A stretch of DNA of 64,000 bases from Metapseudomonas resinovorans DSM 21078. Lineage in GTDB: Bacteria > Pseudomonadota > Gammaproteobacteria > Pseudomonadales > Pseudomonadaceae. The stretch is from assembly GCF_000423545.1 (NCBI RefSeq), contig NZ_AUIE01000036.1, positions 1 through 64,000 of the forward strand. Reading direction: 5' to 3'. Numbering within the stretch: position 1 is the first letter of the stretch; each line of letters begins with the position of its first letter. The position numbers and the translations under genes are program-made. Below the pieces are notes generated by a model. The model saw only the letters and a program-made list of their open reading frames with translations, made no database searches and was not told the DNA's origin. Shown in pieces: positions 43,184 through 52,307 of this stretch.

Positions 43184-44068
43184 ATGAGCGAAAGTGACAA
43201 ATCGAATAGCCGCCTCTTCGACCTCGACCTGCTGAGAGCCATCGTCACGGTGGCTGACTGCGGCAGTTTCACCACCGCCGCAACGCGCCTGCATTCCACC
43301 CAATCCACCATCAGCCAGAAGATTCGCCGCCTGGAAGAGATGGCCGGGCATCGCCTGCTGGAGCGTGGCAATCGCGACGTGCTACCCACCGACGCCGGCG
43401 AGACGCTGCTGGGCTACGCGCGGCGCCTGCTGGCGTTGAACGACGAGATGGTCGAAGCACTCTCCGGCGCCACGGTGGCGCTGACGGTGCGCATCGGCGT
43501 GCCGGACGATTTCGCCAGCGGACGCACCACGGAGCAACTGGCGGCCTTCAACCGGCGATACCCGCAGGTGAAGCTGGAAGTCACCAGCGGGCTCAGCCGC
43601 GATCTCTCTGCCAGCTACGACCGTGGCGAGCTGGACCTGGTGCTTCTCAAGCAGCGCCAGAACAGCCGTGAAGCGGTCGCCTGCTGGCCGGAGAAGACGC
43701 GTTGGGTGGACAGCGCCAACAACCCCTGCATCGACCTCGACCCGCTGCCCATCGTCACCTTCCCGCCGCGCGGGGTGTACCGCGACGAGATGATCAGTGC
43801 CCTGGAATCCGTGGGCCGTCGCTGGCACATCAGCTTTACCAGTTCGAGTCTCAGCGGCATCCAGTCGGCCATTGCGGACGGCATGGGCATCGGCCTGCTG
43901 CCGCTGCGTGCAGTGACGGCGGGGCACGCGGTGGTGGCTAAAAACACGGGGTTGCCCTCGGTCGATGTCTTCGAAGTTGCCCTGCTTCATCGCCCAGCGG
44001 CGGACCCGATGGTGCAGGAACTCGCCCGCGTGCTGACACGGGTCCTGGCCCAGGACACTGGGGGCTGA
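43184..44068 (+). CDS. LysR-family transcriptional regulator
   Basis: 294 residues. Helix-turn-helix DLDLLRAIVTVADCGSFTTAATRLHSTQSTISQKIRRLEE; the effector domain from ~90 lacks the GTLRIN start and instead has VALTVRIGVPDDFASGRT, as in the LysR group with short ligand pockets (LrhA/PecT-like). Lies between the DUF417 gene and the ureidoglycine aminohydrolase gene, all on the plus strand; either could be a target. Confidence 0.92.
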   Translation: MSESDKSNSRLFDLDLLRAIVTVADCGSFTTAATRLHSTQSTISQKIRRLEEMAGHRLLERGNRDVLPTDAGETLLGYARRLLALNDEMVEALSGATVALTVRIGVPDDFASGRTTEQLAAFNRRYPQVKLEVTSGLSRDLSASYDRGELDLVLLKQRQNSREAVACWPEKTRWVDSANNPCIDLDPLPIVTFPPRGVYRDEMISALESVGRRWHISFTSSSLSGIQSAIADGMGIGLLPLRAVTAGHAVVAKNTGLPSVDVFEVALLHRPAADPMVQELARVLTRVLAQDTGG

Positions 44069-44255
44069 GCGGTGGCCGCGCTCGCATTCGAGAAATGAAT
44101 ACGGCGGATTTCAACATTTAATTTGTGCATGAACTCGCTGCTGGATATGTTGGTTCCCAGCGACGGCCAGCACCCCCGGTGGCGCGCCGATCTGCACGAA
44201 TTGTTCGCCCTGGCGCCACGCGCCAGGCAGCAAGACAACAATGAGGAAATACCCC

Positions 44256-45092
44256 ATGGCCAAATCCACCTATTACGCGCCGCACGGCGGGCACCCGGCA
44301 CAGACCGAGCTGCTCACCGACCGCGCGATGTTCACCGAAGCCTATGCCGTTATCCCCAAGGGCGTGATGCGTGACATCGTCACCAGCCACCTGCCCTTCT
44401 GGGACAACATGCGCATGTGGGTCATCGCCCGCCCGCTGTCCGGTTTCGCCGAAACCTTCTCCCAGTACATCGTCGAGCTCGCCCCCAACGGCGGCAGCGA
44501 CAAGCCTGAGCAAGACCCGAACGCCGAAGCCGTGCTGTTCATCGTGGAAGGCGAGCTGAGCCTGACCCTGCAGGGCCAGGTGCACACCATGCAGCCGGGC
44601 GGCTATGCCTTCATTCCGCCGGGCGCCGACTACAAGGTGCGCAATACCTCCGGCCAGCACACTCGCTTCCACTGGATTCGCAAGCACTACCAGAGAGTCG
44701 ACGGCGTACCGCTGCCGGAAGCCTTCGTCACCAACGAGCAGGACATCGAGCCGAAGGTGATGCCGGACACTGAAGGCCGCTGGAGCACCACCCGCTTCGT
44801 CGACATGAGCGACATGCGTCATGACATGCACGTCAACATCGTCAACTTCGAGCCGGGCGGCGTGATTCCCTTCGCCGAAACCCATGTGATGGAGCACGGT
44901 CTGTACGTGCTGGAAGGCAAGGCGGTGTATCGCCTGAACCAGGACTGGGTCGAAGTGGAAGCCGGCGACTTCATGTGGCTGCGCGCCTTCTGCCCGCAGG
45001 CCTGCTACTCGGGTGGCCCGGGTCGCTTCCGCTACCTGCTGTACAAGGATGTGAACCGCCACATGCGCCTGACGCTGAACCAGCCGCACTGA
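44256..45092 (+). CDS. allE: (S)-ureidoglycine aminohydrolase
   Basis: 278-residue bicupin. Start at ATG 44256 with GAGGAA upstream. Characteristic blocks: YYAPHGGHPAQTELLTDRA, FIVEGELSLTLQG, FIPPGADYKVRN and ETHVMEHGLYVLEGKAVY, then GDFMWLRAFCPQACYSGGPG and YLLYKDVNRH. The second cupin carries the Mn-binding His/Glu set. It converts ureidoglycine to ureidoglycolate and ammonia in allantoin/purine degradation. No other allantoin genes lie beside it, so it is an isolated member of the pathway. Confidence 0.92.
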   Translation: MAKSTYYAPHGGHPAQTELLTDRAMFTEAYAVIPKGVMRDIVTSHLPFWDNMRMWVIARPLSGFAETFSQYIVELAPNGGSDKPEQDPNAEAVLFIVEGELSLTLQGQVHTMQPGGYAFIPPGADYKVRNTSGQHTRFHWIRKHYQRVDGVPLPEAFVTNEQDIEPKVMPDTEGRWSTTRFVDMSDMRHDMHVNIVNFEPGGVIPFAETHVMEHGLYVLEGKAVYRLNQDWVEVEAGDFMWLRAFCPQACYSGGPGRFRYLLYKDVNRHMRLTLNQPH

Positions 45093-45100
45093 TCCACCTC

Positions 45101-45124
45101 GACGGGAGCCTAAGGGCTCCCGTC
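45101..45124 (+). terminator. Rho-independent terminator of allE
   Basis: GACGGGAGCC - TAAG - GGCTCCCGTC, a perfect 10-bp stem eight bases after the stop, followed by GTCGTTTCTG. Confidence 0.7.
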
Positions 45125-45146
45125 GTCGTTTCTGCCTGTGCTGGGA

Positions 45147-45240
45147 ATGATGGGTATCGCTTCGCTCCACCACATCCTACGAATGGGCGCCATGCTGACC
45201 GTAGGTTGGCGTAGAGCGCAGCGAAACCCAACGATTGAAG
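45147..45240. repeat. Two dispersed repeats in opposite orientation
   Basis: TGATGGGTATCGCTTCGCTCC...CATCCTACG followed by CCGTAGGTTGGCGTAGAGCG...GAAACCCAACG; the two halves are variants of one extragenic repeat. Confidence 0.7.
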
Positions 45241-45285
45241 GCCCGTCATGCGTGGAGTCGGGGAACGGCATTAAGGCCGCGCCGG

Positions 45286-46137
45286 TTACGGTGAGCCGAA
45301 CATTGCCGTCCAATAGATGCCCGCGTCGCTTTTCGGGTCCACCGCGTAGGCGGCGCCCAGTTCGCGGAACGCAGGGTTCATCAGGTTGGCGCAGTGGCCC
45401 GGGCTGGCCAGCCAGCCTTCCACCACCTTGCTGGCGGTATCGAGACCTGCAGCGATGTTTTCACCGATCACCTGGGCGGTGTAGCCGGCCAGCTCCGCAC
45501 GGTCGCCGGGGGTGCGGCCGTCGCGGTCCTTGTGGTCGAAGAAGTTCTGGTTGGCCATGGCGCGGGTGTGCTCCAGCGAGGCGCCGGCCAGGGTGGCATT
45601 CCAGGTCAGGGGGGAGGCGGCGGCGAAGGGTTGCGAACCGCATTGGCGCGCCTGGGTGCGGGCGGTGTTGATCTGTTCCAGCAGTTTCTGCCCTTCCACC
45701 TGCCAGTCGCCCAGACCGCCGGCCAGCAGCGGCCGAGCCAACACGATGCGCCAGTCCACGCCCTCACGGCTCACGCCGACATCGACGAACTGCGGGTCCA
45801 GCACCACCTGGCAGAAGCTTTCCTGCAGCGCCTTCATGGCTGCCTGTGCGTCACGGGGGCCGGAGAGGTTGATGGCCTGCACATTGACCAGCGGATAGGC
45901 CGTGCGCGAAAGCGCTTGCTGCAAGTCGCCAATGCTGCCGGCCGGCAGAATCAGCCGCGGGTCCGGCCTGAGCGGTGGCAGTTCCATGGAAGCCTGGCCG
46001 GCGCAGGGCTGTACCTGGCCACGATAGGCGTTGATGGACTCGACCAGCTGCGTCTCTTCGTTCGCCACCGCGGTGCCGGCCAGCACCAGCCCCAACGACA
46101 GTGCAGCAAGGCGCAGAACGGATGACATGACCTCCAT
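45286..46137 (-). CDS. Exported CAP-domain (SCP-like) protein
   Basis: 283 residues from ATG 46137 (GGGAGG upstream). Signal peptide SSVLRLAALSLGLVLAGTAVA. The C-terminal ~125 residues form a CAP domain: PLTWNATLAGASLEHTRAMANQNFFDHKDRDGRTPGDRA, QVIGENIAAGL, VEGWLASPGHCANLMNP, with the active-site-like His and Glu retained. The N-terminal part (RGQVQPCAGQ...) has no recognised fold. Bacterial CAP proteins are mostly uncharacterised. Confidence 0.9.
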   Translation of the reverse strand: MEVMSSVLRLAALSLGLVLAGTAVANEETQLVESINAYRGQVQPCAGQASMELPPLRPDPRLILPAGSIGDLQQALSRTAYPLVNVQAINLSGPRDAQAAMKALQESFCQVVLDPQFVDVGVSREGVDWRIVLARPLLAGGLGDWQVEGQKLLEQINTARTQARQCGSQPFAAASPLTWNATLAGASLEHTRAMANQNFFDHKDRDGRTPGDRAELAGYTAQVIGENIAAGLDTASKVVEGWLASPGHCANLMNPAFRELGAAYAVDPKSDAGIYWTAMFGSP

Positions 46138-46291
46138 GGAAACCTCCCTCAAGCTGATTGCGCCCAATGATGCGCGATTCCACCCCATCCTGTGCAACCT
46201 CTCGTGGCAATTCAGCGAACGACGCTGATGGGGCTGACCAGCAAGGAGACGGGGCGCACCGGTGGCGGAACACGGGGTTCCGCCACTGGCC

Positions 46292-47005
46292 TCAGAGCAC
46301 CTTGACCGCGCGCCCGATGAACTGCACAGGTCCGGTGGGCTTGCCGACGGGGGAGCCGGTGGCGCTCTCCAGGGTCAACTCGAACAACTGGTTGGGTTGC
46401 AGCGGCGGCAGTTGGTCGATAGGCACGCGCAGCGGCTGGCCCGGCTTGACCAGTCCGAGGGAGACCGGCCCTTGCCAGTCATCGGCCTTGGTCCAGAACT
46501 CCAGCGCCTTGCCAGCCGGAACCTCCACCACACCAAGGGGGATCAACTGGACTTCTGTGGGGCTGCTGGCCTGCACGACCCAGCCCGGCGACTTGTCCAG
46601 GGGGGCCACCAGCACGACCAGGTAGGCAGGCGTGTCCAACGGCACCGCGCGGGTCAGCAGCAGTGTTGCCAGCACCAGCGAAAACGCCAGCCCGGCACCC
46701 GCCAGCCCCCGCCAGAGCGGCAACAGCGTCCACCAGGATGGCGCTCTGGCGGGTTCGTGTCCGGCACGGTGCCCCAGCTCGCCGATGCTGCGTTCGATCC
46801 GATGCCAGAGGTGGGCGGACGGGGTGCAGGGCTCGGCCAGGTTCGTCAGTGGCAGGAGCCGTCGCTCCCAGGCATCCACCGCTGAGCGCAGGGCATCGTC
46901 ATGGGCGAGGCGGCGCTGCACTTCCTGGCGCTGCTCGGCAGACAGCGTGCCCAGCACATATTCGCTGGCCAGTTCTTCGAGGTCGTCTCGGGCGCCTTCG
47001 GTCAT
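46292..47005 (-). CDS. Anti-sigma factor, RskA-like
   Basis: 237 residues. ATG 47005 overlaps the sigma-factor stop (ATGA). The N-terminal cytoplasmic part (LEELASEYVLGTLSAEQRQEVQRRLAHDD) binds the sigma factor. One membrane helix follows (GLAGAGLAFSLVLATLLLTRAVP, about 107-129), then a C-terminal RskA domain in the periplasm (WVVQASSPTEVQLIPLG, ALEFWTKAD). No zinc HxxxCxxC motif. Sequesters the neighbouring ECF sigma factor until a signal releases it. Confidence 0.9.
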   Translation of the reverse strand: MTEGARDDLEELASEYVLGTLSAEQRQEVQRRLAHDDALRSAVDAWERRLLPLTNLAEPCTPSAHLWHRIERSIGELGHRAGHEPARAPSWWTLLPLWRGLAGAGLAFSLVLATLLLTRAVPLDTPAYLVVLVAPLDKSPGWVVQASSPTEVQLIPLGVVEVPAGKALEFWTKADDWQGPVSLGLVKPGQPLRVPIDQLPPLQPNQLFELTLESATGSPVGKPTGPVQFIGRAVKVL

Positions 47006-47553
47006 CCCATGCACTCCCGCAATGCAGCCAGGCTGCGTTTGATCCAGGACTTCACGGTGCCCAACGGCGCACCCAGCCTGCTGGCGATCTCCGCGTGGGA
47101 ATAGCCCTCGACATAGGCGTGCAGGATGCATTCACGGCGCGGGGGCTCCAGCCGATCCAGGCAACCGTAGATGCGACCCGCGCCGGTGCTCCATTCGAAA
47201 GCCCCAACGCTCTCGCGCAAGTCGTCCCAGGCGCCAGCCGTCTCATCGCCCTGATCGCCCAGGTTCAGTTCACGGGCGCTGTCTCGCATGAAATTGAGGG
47301 CCAGGTGGCGGGTGATGCTGAAGATCCAGCCCCGCGCCGAGCCCCGCGCCGGATCGAAACGGGCAGCGTGGGTCCAGATGCGCAGAAACGCGTCGTGGAC
47401 GATGTCCTCGGCCAGGGCATTGTCCCGCGCGATGCGTCGGGCCACCCCCAGCAATCGCGCCCCTTCCTGTTGGTAAAGCGCCTGCAACGCCTGGCGTTCG
47501 CCGCGGGCGCAGGCCCTCAGGCAGCTGTCATAATCAAATTCGGGTTCGGCCAA
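47002..47553 (-). CDS. ECF-family RNA polymerase sigma factor
   Basis: About 183 residues, starting at a TTG (47553) preceded by GGGAG at seven bases; there is no in-frame ATG near the conserved start. Region 2: ALYQQEGARLLGVARRIARDNALAEDIVHDAFLRIWTHA; RGWIFSITRHLALNFMRD; region 4: LEPPRRECILHAYVEGYSHAEIASRLGAPLGTVKSWIKRSL. Translationally coupled to its RskA-like anti-sigma factor. Its target genes may include the DUF3455 gene just upstream, but no promoter motif was confirmed. Confidence 0.9.
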   Translation of the reverse strand: MAEPEFDYDSCLRACARGERQALQALYQQEGARLLGVARRIARDNALAEDIVHDAFLRIWTHAARFDPARGSARGWIFSITRHLALNFMRDSARELNLGDQGDETAGAWDDLRESVGAFEWSTGAGRIYGCLDRLEPPRRECILHAYVEGYSHAEIASRLGAPLGTVKSWIKRSLAALRECMG

Positions 47554-47630
47554 ATAGTTGCTCCCTGCCTTGTCATCGCGCCGGGAGCCCCCGACGTTGT
47601 GTCGGGGGTCCCTGTGGAACGGATAGACCG

Positions 47631-48173
47631 TCACTTGGCCGTCCAGAAAATGTAATCGGCCTGGTACTTCACTATCTCGCGCTTGCCCATGGTCGTGGCG
47701 GAGCACTCGGAAGCAGGCGCCACGCCACCCTTCAGGGCGACCCGTTGAATGTAGCTGACACCCTTCATCAGGCCATCGCCAGTCGCAGGGTTGGCCTTGA
47801 CCAATTGATACGGCAGGTTTCCCGCCCCGGACGGCGCAATCGCCAGTTGGGTGCCGGTAATGCTTGAGCCATCTTGCGCCTGCCAGGTGGCCGGCGGGCC
47901 GAAGTAGCTGCCCACCGGCTTGCCGTCGCGATCGTTCAGTACTGCCTTGGGACCGACGAAGGTCCACTCCACCTGGCCCTTGGCATCCACCTTTTCACGG
48001 CACTCATAAGTGATCTCGCCGACGCCCGTGGTTTCCAGGGCCACCTTGTTGCCCTCCGGGACCTTCACGGCGTCTGGCAACATGGCCTGGGCGAGCACCA
48101 CTGGCGCGGGCGCCAGCAGGCAGGTGAAGGCAAATGCTGTGGTGAAGCGACGAACAAAGGCTTGAGCGTTCAT
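47631..48173 (-). CDS. DUF3455 exported protein
   Basis: 180 residues. Signal peptide FTTAFAFTCLLAPAPVVLAQA, cleaved near residue 29. The DUF3455 body contains ITYECREKVDAKGQVEWTFVGP, GSYFGPPATWQAQDGSSI and LKGGVAPASECSATTMGKREIVKYQADY; two cysteines probably form a disulphide. Often found next to ECF sigma / anti-sigma pairs, as here (78 bases apart, same strand). Function unknown, probably envelope stress. Confidence 0.88.
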   Translation of the reverse strand: MNAQAFVRRFTTAFAFTCLLAPAPVVLAQAMLPDAVKVPEGNKVALETTGVGEITYECREKVDAKGQVEWTFVGPKAVLNDRDGKPVGSYFGPPATWQAQDGSSITGTQLAIAPSGAGNLPYQLVKANPATGDGLMKGVSYIQRVALKGGVAPASECSATTMGKREIVKYQADYIFWTAK

Positions 48174-48290
48174 GAACGGCCCTCCAATGGGGTTTCAGGT
48201 CAACAGCCCGGTTGGCTGTTACCTGTACTACCCACGCGCAGGGCAATTGGATGCAGTGCGGAGAAGAAATTTCAGCAATCGGCGACGCGC

Positions 48291-50039
48291 TCAGTGGCAC
48301 TCGATCCGGTTGCGCCCAGCGCGCTTGGCTCGATACAGCGCCATGTCGCTGCGCGACAGGCTGGCTTCCGCGCGGGTGTCGGTGGGATGGAGCGCAGCGA
48401 TACCAACGCTGACCGCCAGCGCCAGGCGCTCTTCGCCATGTTCAACGGGAGAAGCTGACAGTTCGCCTTGCACCCGCGCGGCGAACAACCGCGCCTCGTC
48501 GATGGAGACATTGCTCAGCACCACGGCGAACTCCTCGCCGCCCATGCGCCCGGCGGCATCGGTACGGCGCAACTGGGTACGGAGGATCAACGAGAAATGC
48601 CGCAGCGCCTGATCTCCCACAGAATGCCCCCAGCGGTCGTTGATGGCCTTGAAGTGGTCCAGGTCGAACATCAGGATTGCCGCGCTGTAACCCGCTGTTC
48701 GCTGCACGCGCGCCAGCTCGGCATCCAGCTGCGCCATGAAGTGCCGGCGATTGGAAAGCTGGGTAAGGGAGTCCGTGGTGGCGAAGACTTGCAGCTCAGC
48801 TTCGATCAGCTTGCGTTCGGTGACATCGGTGATGAAGCCATGCCAGAGCACGCCGCCGTCCGCCAGCGGTCGGGGACGCGCATCCCCCTGGCGCCAGGAA
48901 AGGCCGCAACCAGGCAACTGCACGCGGTACTCCAGGTGCCAGGGCGTGAGATCGCGAGCGGAGCGCTCCAGGGAATCGAGGTAGAAGATCAGGTCGTCGG
49001 GGTGGATGATGCCGTGCAGCACGTTGGCGTTCCGGGTCAGTTGCTCCGGCGCCAGCCCATAGATCTCGCGGACGCCGTTGCTGACGTAGGGAAAGAAGGC
49101 GCTGCCGTCCAACTGGCGCCGGTACTGGAAGACCATGCCGGGAATTTCGTTGGTCAGGTCGGTCATCAGCGCCGCCGCTTGCTGCATCTTCTCCGAGAGG
49201 TTGCGCATGGCGGTGACGTCGGTGGTGGTACCCACCATACGCAAGGGCTTGCCCGCCTCGTCCCACTCCACCACCTTGCCGCGGCTGCACACCCACTTGT
49301 AGAGGCCGTCCCGGCAACGCAAGCGGTGCTCCACCTCGTAAGCCTCGGTACGGCCGTCGAAGTGGGCCTGGATGCTGGCCTGCACATAGGCCAGGTCCTC
49401 GGGATGGACGCGCGTGTAGCTTTCCTCGATGCGGTTGCCCACCTCGTGATCGGCATAACCCAGCAGCGCTTTCCAGTCGGTGGAGTAGTGGATTTCACCG
49501 GTCAAGGCATTGCGGTCCCAGATGCCGGTGCCACTGCCGGCAATGGCCAGGGCCATGCGCTTCTCGCTTTCCCGAACACGCTCCAGCTCCAGCCGGTCCA
49601 CCAGCATTCCGCTGGCCAGTTCGGCGAACTCGCGCAGCACCTGCTGCTCTTCAGCGTCCAGATCGCGGGGTTGATCGTGCAGGAGCCAGAGCCGGCCCAC
49701 CAGGGCGCCATCGGGCGCCAAGAGTGGACAGGCGGCGAGAAAGCCCAGGTCCGGCAAGGCTTGCGCCAGCGCTTCCGGACACCCGTGCGGTTGCTGAAGG
49801 AGGTCGGGGATCACCACGGGATCATCCCCACGAAAGCCCGGGGGGAGCGTAACCAGGCCATCGGACAACGCCTGGACGCATGCCGGCCCGGCGCAGCTGC
49901 GGATCTGCTGGATGCCACCGGCGCCCGTGGTCATCACGGTGGCCATCACGCCGAACCGGCTCTTGAGCAAGCGGATCAGGTTGTCGAATCGCTCATCGCT
50001 CGCGCTATGGGGCGCACTGGAACTACTGGGCAACTGCAT
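48291..50039 (-). CDS. GAF-PAS-PAS-GGDEF diguanylate cyclase
   Basis: 582 residues from ATG 50039 (GGAG five bases upstream; an ATG at 50072 has no ribosome site). GAF domain ~15-155, PAS/PAC at ~165-285 and ~300-420 (YTRVHPEDLAY; RCRDGLYKWVCSRG; HGIIHPDDLIFYLDSLERS; VTERK), GGDEF at ~425-580. The active site is RMGGEEF with the inhibitory RxxD (RRTD) five residues before it, so it should make cyclic di-GMP under product control. No membrane segment, hence a cytoplasmic sensor. Confidence 0.92.
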   Translation of the reverse strand: MQLPSSSSAPHSASDERFDNLIRLLKSRFGVMATVMTTGAGGIQQIRSCAGPACVQALSDGLVTLPPGFRGDDPVVIPDLLQQPHGCPEALAQALPDLGFLAACPLLAPDGALVGRLWLLHDQPRDLDAEEQQVLREFAELASGMLVDRLELERVRESEKRMALAIAGSGTGIWDRNALTGEIHYSTDWKALLGYADHEVGNRIEESYTRVHPEDLAYVQASIQAHFDGRTEAYEVEHRLRCRDGLYKWVCSRGKVVEWDEAGKPLRMVGTTTDVTAMRNLSEKMQQAAALMTDLTNEIPGMVFQYRRQLDGSAFFPYVSNGVREIYGLAPEQLTRNANVLHGIIHPDDLIFYLDSLERSARDLTPWHLEYRVQLPGCGLSWRQGDARPRPLADGGVLWHGFITDVTERKLIEAELQVFATTDSLTQLSNRRHFMAQLDAELARVQRTAGYSAAILMFDLDHFKAINDRWGHSVGDQALRHFSLILRTQLRRTDAAGRMGGEEFAVVLSNVSIDEARLFAARVQGELSASPVEHGEERLALAVSVGIAALHPTDTRAEASLSRSDMALYRAKRAGRNRIECH

Positions 50040-50235
50040 TCGGTCTCCGCTCGCAGGGGCCATGGGCGCCATCTGGCGTTGATCAGCCTGGGTACCAGCA
50101 ATCTATCCATAATGGCCATTAGACGCCAGATTCCCCCGAAGGTCCCTCACGGAACTGACGAGCCGGCTGGCAGCCGCCCCCTCTCCCCAAGTAAAATCCT
50201 GCGCCATTTCCCCAAGAACCTGCGAGAGAGCCACC

Positions 50236-50940
50236 ATGGGCGCCCAGTGGAAAGCCAAACCTAAAGAAGCCGCCGCCAACGCCCGAGGGAAGATCTTCGG
50301 CAAACTGGTGAAAGAGATCATGATCGCCGCGCGTAACGGTGCCGATCCTGACATGAACCCCAAGCTGCGTCTCGCCGTGCACCAGGCCAAGAAGGCCTCC
50401 ATGCCGAAAGACACCCTGGAGCGCGCCATCAAGAAAGGCGCGGGCCTTTCCGGCGAAGTGGTCAACTACGAGCGCACCCTCTATGAAGGCTTCGCGCCGC
50501 ACCGGGTACCGGTGATCGTCGAATGCCTGACCGATAACGTGAACCGCACCGTCGCCGAAGTGCGCGTGCTGTTCCGCAAGGGCCAACTGGGCACTTCCGG
50601 CTCGGTCTCCTGGGACTTCGACCACCTGGGCATGATCGAGGCGGAACCTGCCAGCGCCGATGCCGACGTGGAACTGGCCGCCATCGAAGCAGGCGCCCAG
50701 GACTTCGAAGCCGACGACGAAGGCGCCACCCTGTTCTACACCGACCCGACCGACCTGGACGCCGTGTGCAAGGCGCTGCCGGACTTCGGCTTCACCGTGC
50801 AGTCGGCCAACCTGGGCTACAAGGCGAAAAACCCGGTCAGCCTGTCCGGCGCCGAGCTGGAGGAAGTGGAAGCCTTCCTCGATGCCCTGGACAACCACGA
50901 CGACGTACAGAACGTCTATGTCGGCCTGCAAGCCAGCTGA
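50236..50940 (+). CDS. YebC/PmpR-family regulator
   Basis: 234 residues. Begins [28 protein letters not shown], the YeeN-like variant of the YebC start (usually MAGHSKW), then [36 protein letters not shown]. Three-domain YebC fold. Family members bind DNA (PmpR in P. aeruginosa) and recent work links YebC proteins to relief of ribosome stalling. Probably a paralogue of the ruvC-linked yebC. Confidence 0.92.
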   Translation: MGAQWKAKPKEAAANARGKIFGKLVKEIMIAARNGADPDMNPKLRLAVHQAKKASMPKDTLERAIKKGAGLSGEVVNYERTLYEGFAPHRVPVIVECLTDNVNRTVAEVRVLFRKGQLGTSGSVSWDFDHLGMIEAEPASADADVELAAIEAGAQDFEADDEGATLFYTDPTDLDAVCKALPDFGFTVQSANLGYKAKNPVSLSGAELEEVEAFLDALDNHDDVQNVYVGLQAS

Positions 50941-51169
50941 TCCGGCAAGCCGCCGGCAGTTCCACGAGGAGCATGCCGGGCAGGCCCGTGACGAAGCGCT
51001 GCGCCTATTGGCGCAACGTGACGCCATGGGCCCGCGCTGGCTGGCCTGGGTCGCCACCGAGCTGTATCACCTCAAGCCTTCGGCGTTCGCCAACATGGTG
51101 CGCCGTGAGCTGGAACGCCTGAACACGGCCGACCAGCAGTTCGGCCAGGCGTCGAAAGAGGTGCATTGA
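50918..51169 (+). CDS. Small hypothetical protein following yebC
   Basis: 83 residues if read from ATG 50918, inside the end of the YebC gene in another frame. The sequence ([53 protein letters not shown]) is helical and protein-like with good codon bias, so it is likely real. The exact start is uncertain. No family recognised. Confidence 0.55.
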   Translation: MSACKPADPASRRQFHEEHAGQARDEALRLLAQRDAMGPRWLAWVATELYHLKPSAFANMVRRELERLNTADQQFGQASKEVH

Positions 51170-51180
51170 GCGCACCGCGC

Positions 51181-51275
51181 CCGTAGGTTGCGGCTGAACG
51201 CAGCGAAGCCCAACGATGTGGGAGTCGGGTCTATGCGTTGGGCCGCGCTTCGCTCTACACCAACTTACAGGCGCC
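51181..51275. repeat. Dispersed GTAGGTTG-type inverted repeat
   Basis: CCGTAGGTTGCGGCTGAACG...GAAGCCCAACG, then the inverse CGTTGGGCCGCG...CTACACCAACTTAC. Same family as 25822-25900. Confidence 0.65.
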
Positions 51276-51277
51276 GC

Positions 51278-52177
51278 CTACGATTGGGCCTGCGCCGCGC
51301 GCCGCAGATTGAAACCCCACCCCTGCTGCATCCCCATCGCCGCGACAAGGATGGCCGCCACGCCCACCCACTGCAGCAGTTCGAGCTGGCGGCCGAAGGC
51401 GAACCAGTCCACGAAAATCGCCGCAATCGGGTAGATGAACGACAGTGCGCCGGTCAGAGCGGTCGGCAGTTTCTGGATGGCGCCATAGAGCAGCACGTAC
51501 ATCACGCCAGTGTGGATCACGCCGAGAGTCAGCAGGATGGACCAGGTACCGGTGCCCTGCGGCAGACTGGACAGGTTCGCCATGGGTGCCAGCAACAGCA
51601 CCCCGGTGGTGACCTGGATCAGCGCGATCAAATGCGGTGGCACCCCGCTCAGCCGCTTGATGATCAGCGCGGCAATCGCATACAGCAGCGCCGCGCCCAG
51701 GGCCAGGGCAATGCCCGCCAGGTAATCGCTCCCACTCTCACCCTGCCCGCCATGGGCGCTGACGATGGCCAGCATCCCCACGAACGACACGGCCAGCCAT
51801 GCCAGCTTCTGCAGGGTGATCTTTTCACCGAGGAACAGCGCTGCCAGTCCGACCAGCATGAAGGGCTGGACGTTGTAGATCGCCGTACCGATAGAGATGG
51901 ACGCCCGCGAGTAGGAAGCGAACAGCAGCACCCAGTTGCCGACGATGGCCACGCCGCTGAGTACCGCCAGGAGGAAGGTCGCTCGGGTCAGGATGCCGGG
52001 GCGCAGGAAGCCCATCGCCGCGCAGATGACGAGCAAGGTCAGTGCGCCGAACAGGCAGCGCCAGAACACCACATCCAGCACTGGCTGCCCCGAGAGCATC
52101 ACCAACCAGCCAATGGTGCCGGAGATGAGCATGGCGGCGACCATTTCCAACGAACCGCGATGTATTGATTTGTCCAT
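51278..52177 (-). CDS. EamA/DMT-family transporter
   Basis: 299 residues from ATG 52177 with AGGAG six bases upstream. Ten membrane helices in two EamA repeats, for example MVAAMLISGTIGWLVML, FLLAVLSGVAIVGNWVLLF, AGIALALGAALLYAIAAL and WVGVAAILVAAMGM; the second repeat has the typical PIAAIFVDWFAFG. Exports or imports small metabolites such as amino acids. Divergent from an Lrp-type regulator, the usual control for amino-acid exporters. Confidence 0.9.
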   Translation of the reverse strand: MDKSIHRGSLEMVAAMLISGTIGWLVMLSGQPVLDVVFWRCLFGALTLLVICAAMGFLRPGILTRATFLLAVLSGVAIVGNWVLLFASYSRASISIGTAIYNVQPFMLVGLAALFLGEKITLQKLAWLAVSFVGMLAIVSAHGGQGESGSDYLAGIALALGAALLYAIAALIIKRLSGVPPHLIALIQVTTGVLLLAPMANLSSLPQGTGTWSILLTLGVIHTGVMYVLLYGAIQKLPTALTGALSFIYPIAAIFVDWFAFGRQLELLQWVGVAAILVAAMGMQQGWGFNLRRAAQAQS

Positions 52178-52307
52178 GATGGGCTCCTCTGTGTGGCGCA
52201 CAGTATGACGAGCCATAACCGGCAGTTTCCATGCGATAGCAAAGGCGTATTTCGCCATCTACCTTTACTATCAAGGCACTTTTATCCGTTTACCTAACGA
52301 GACTGCC

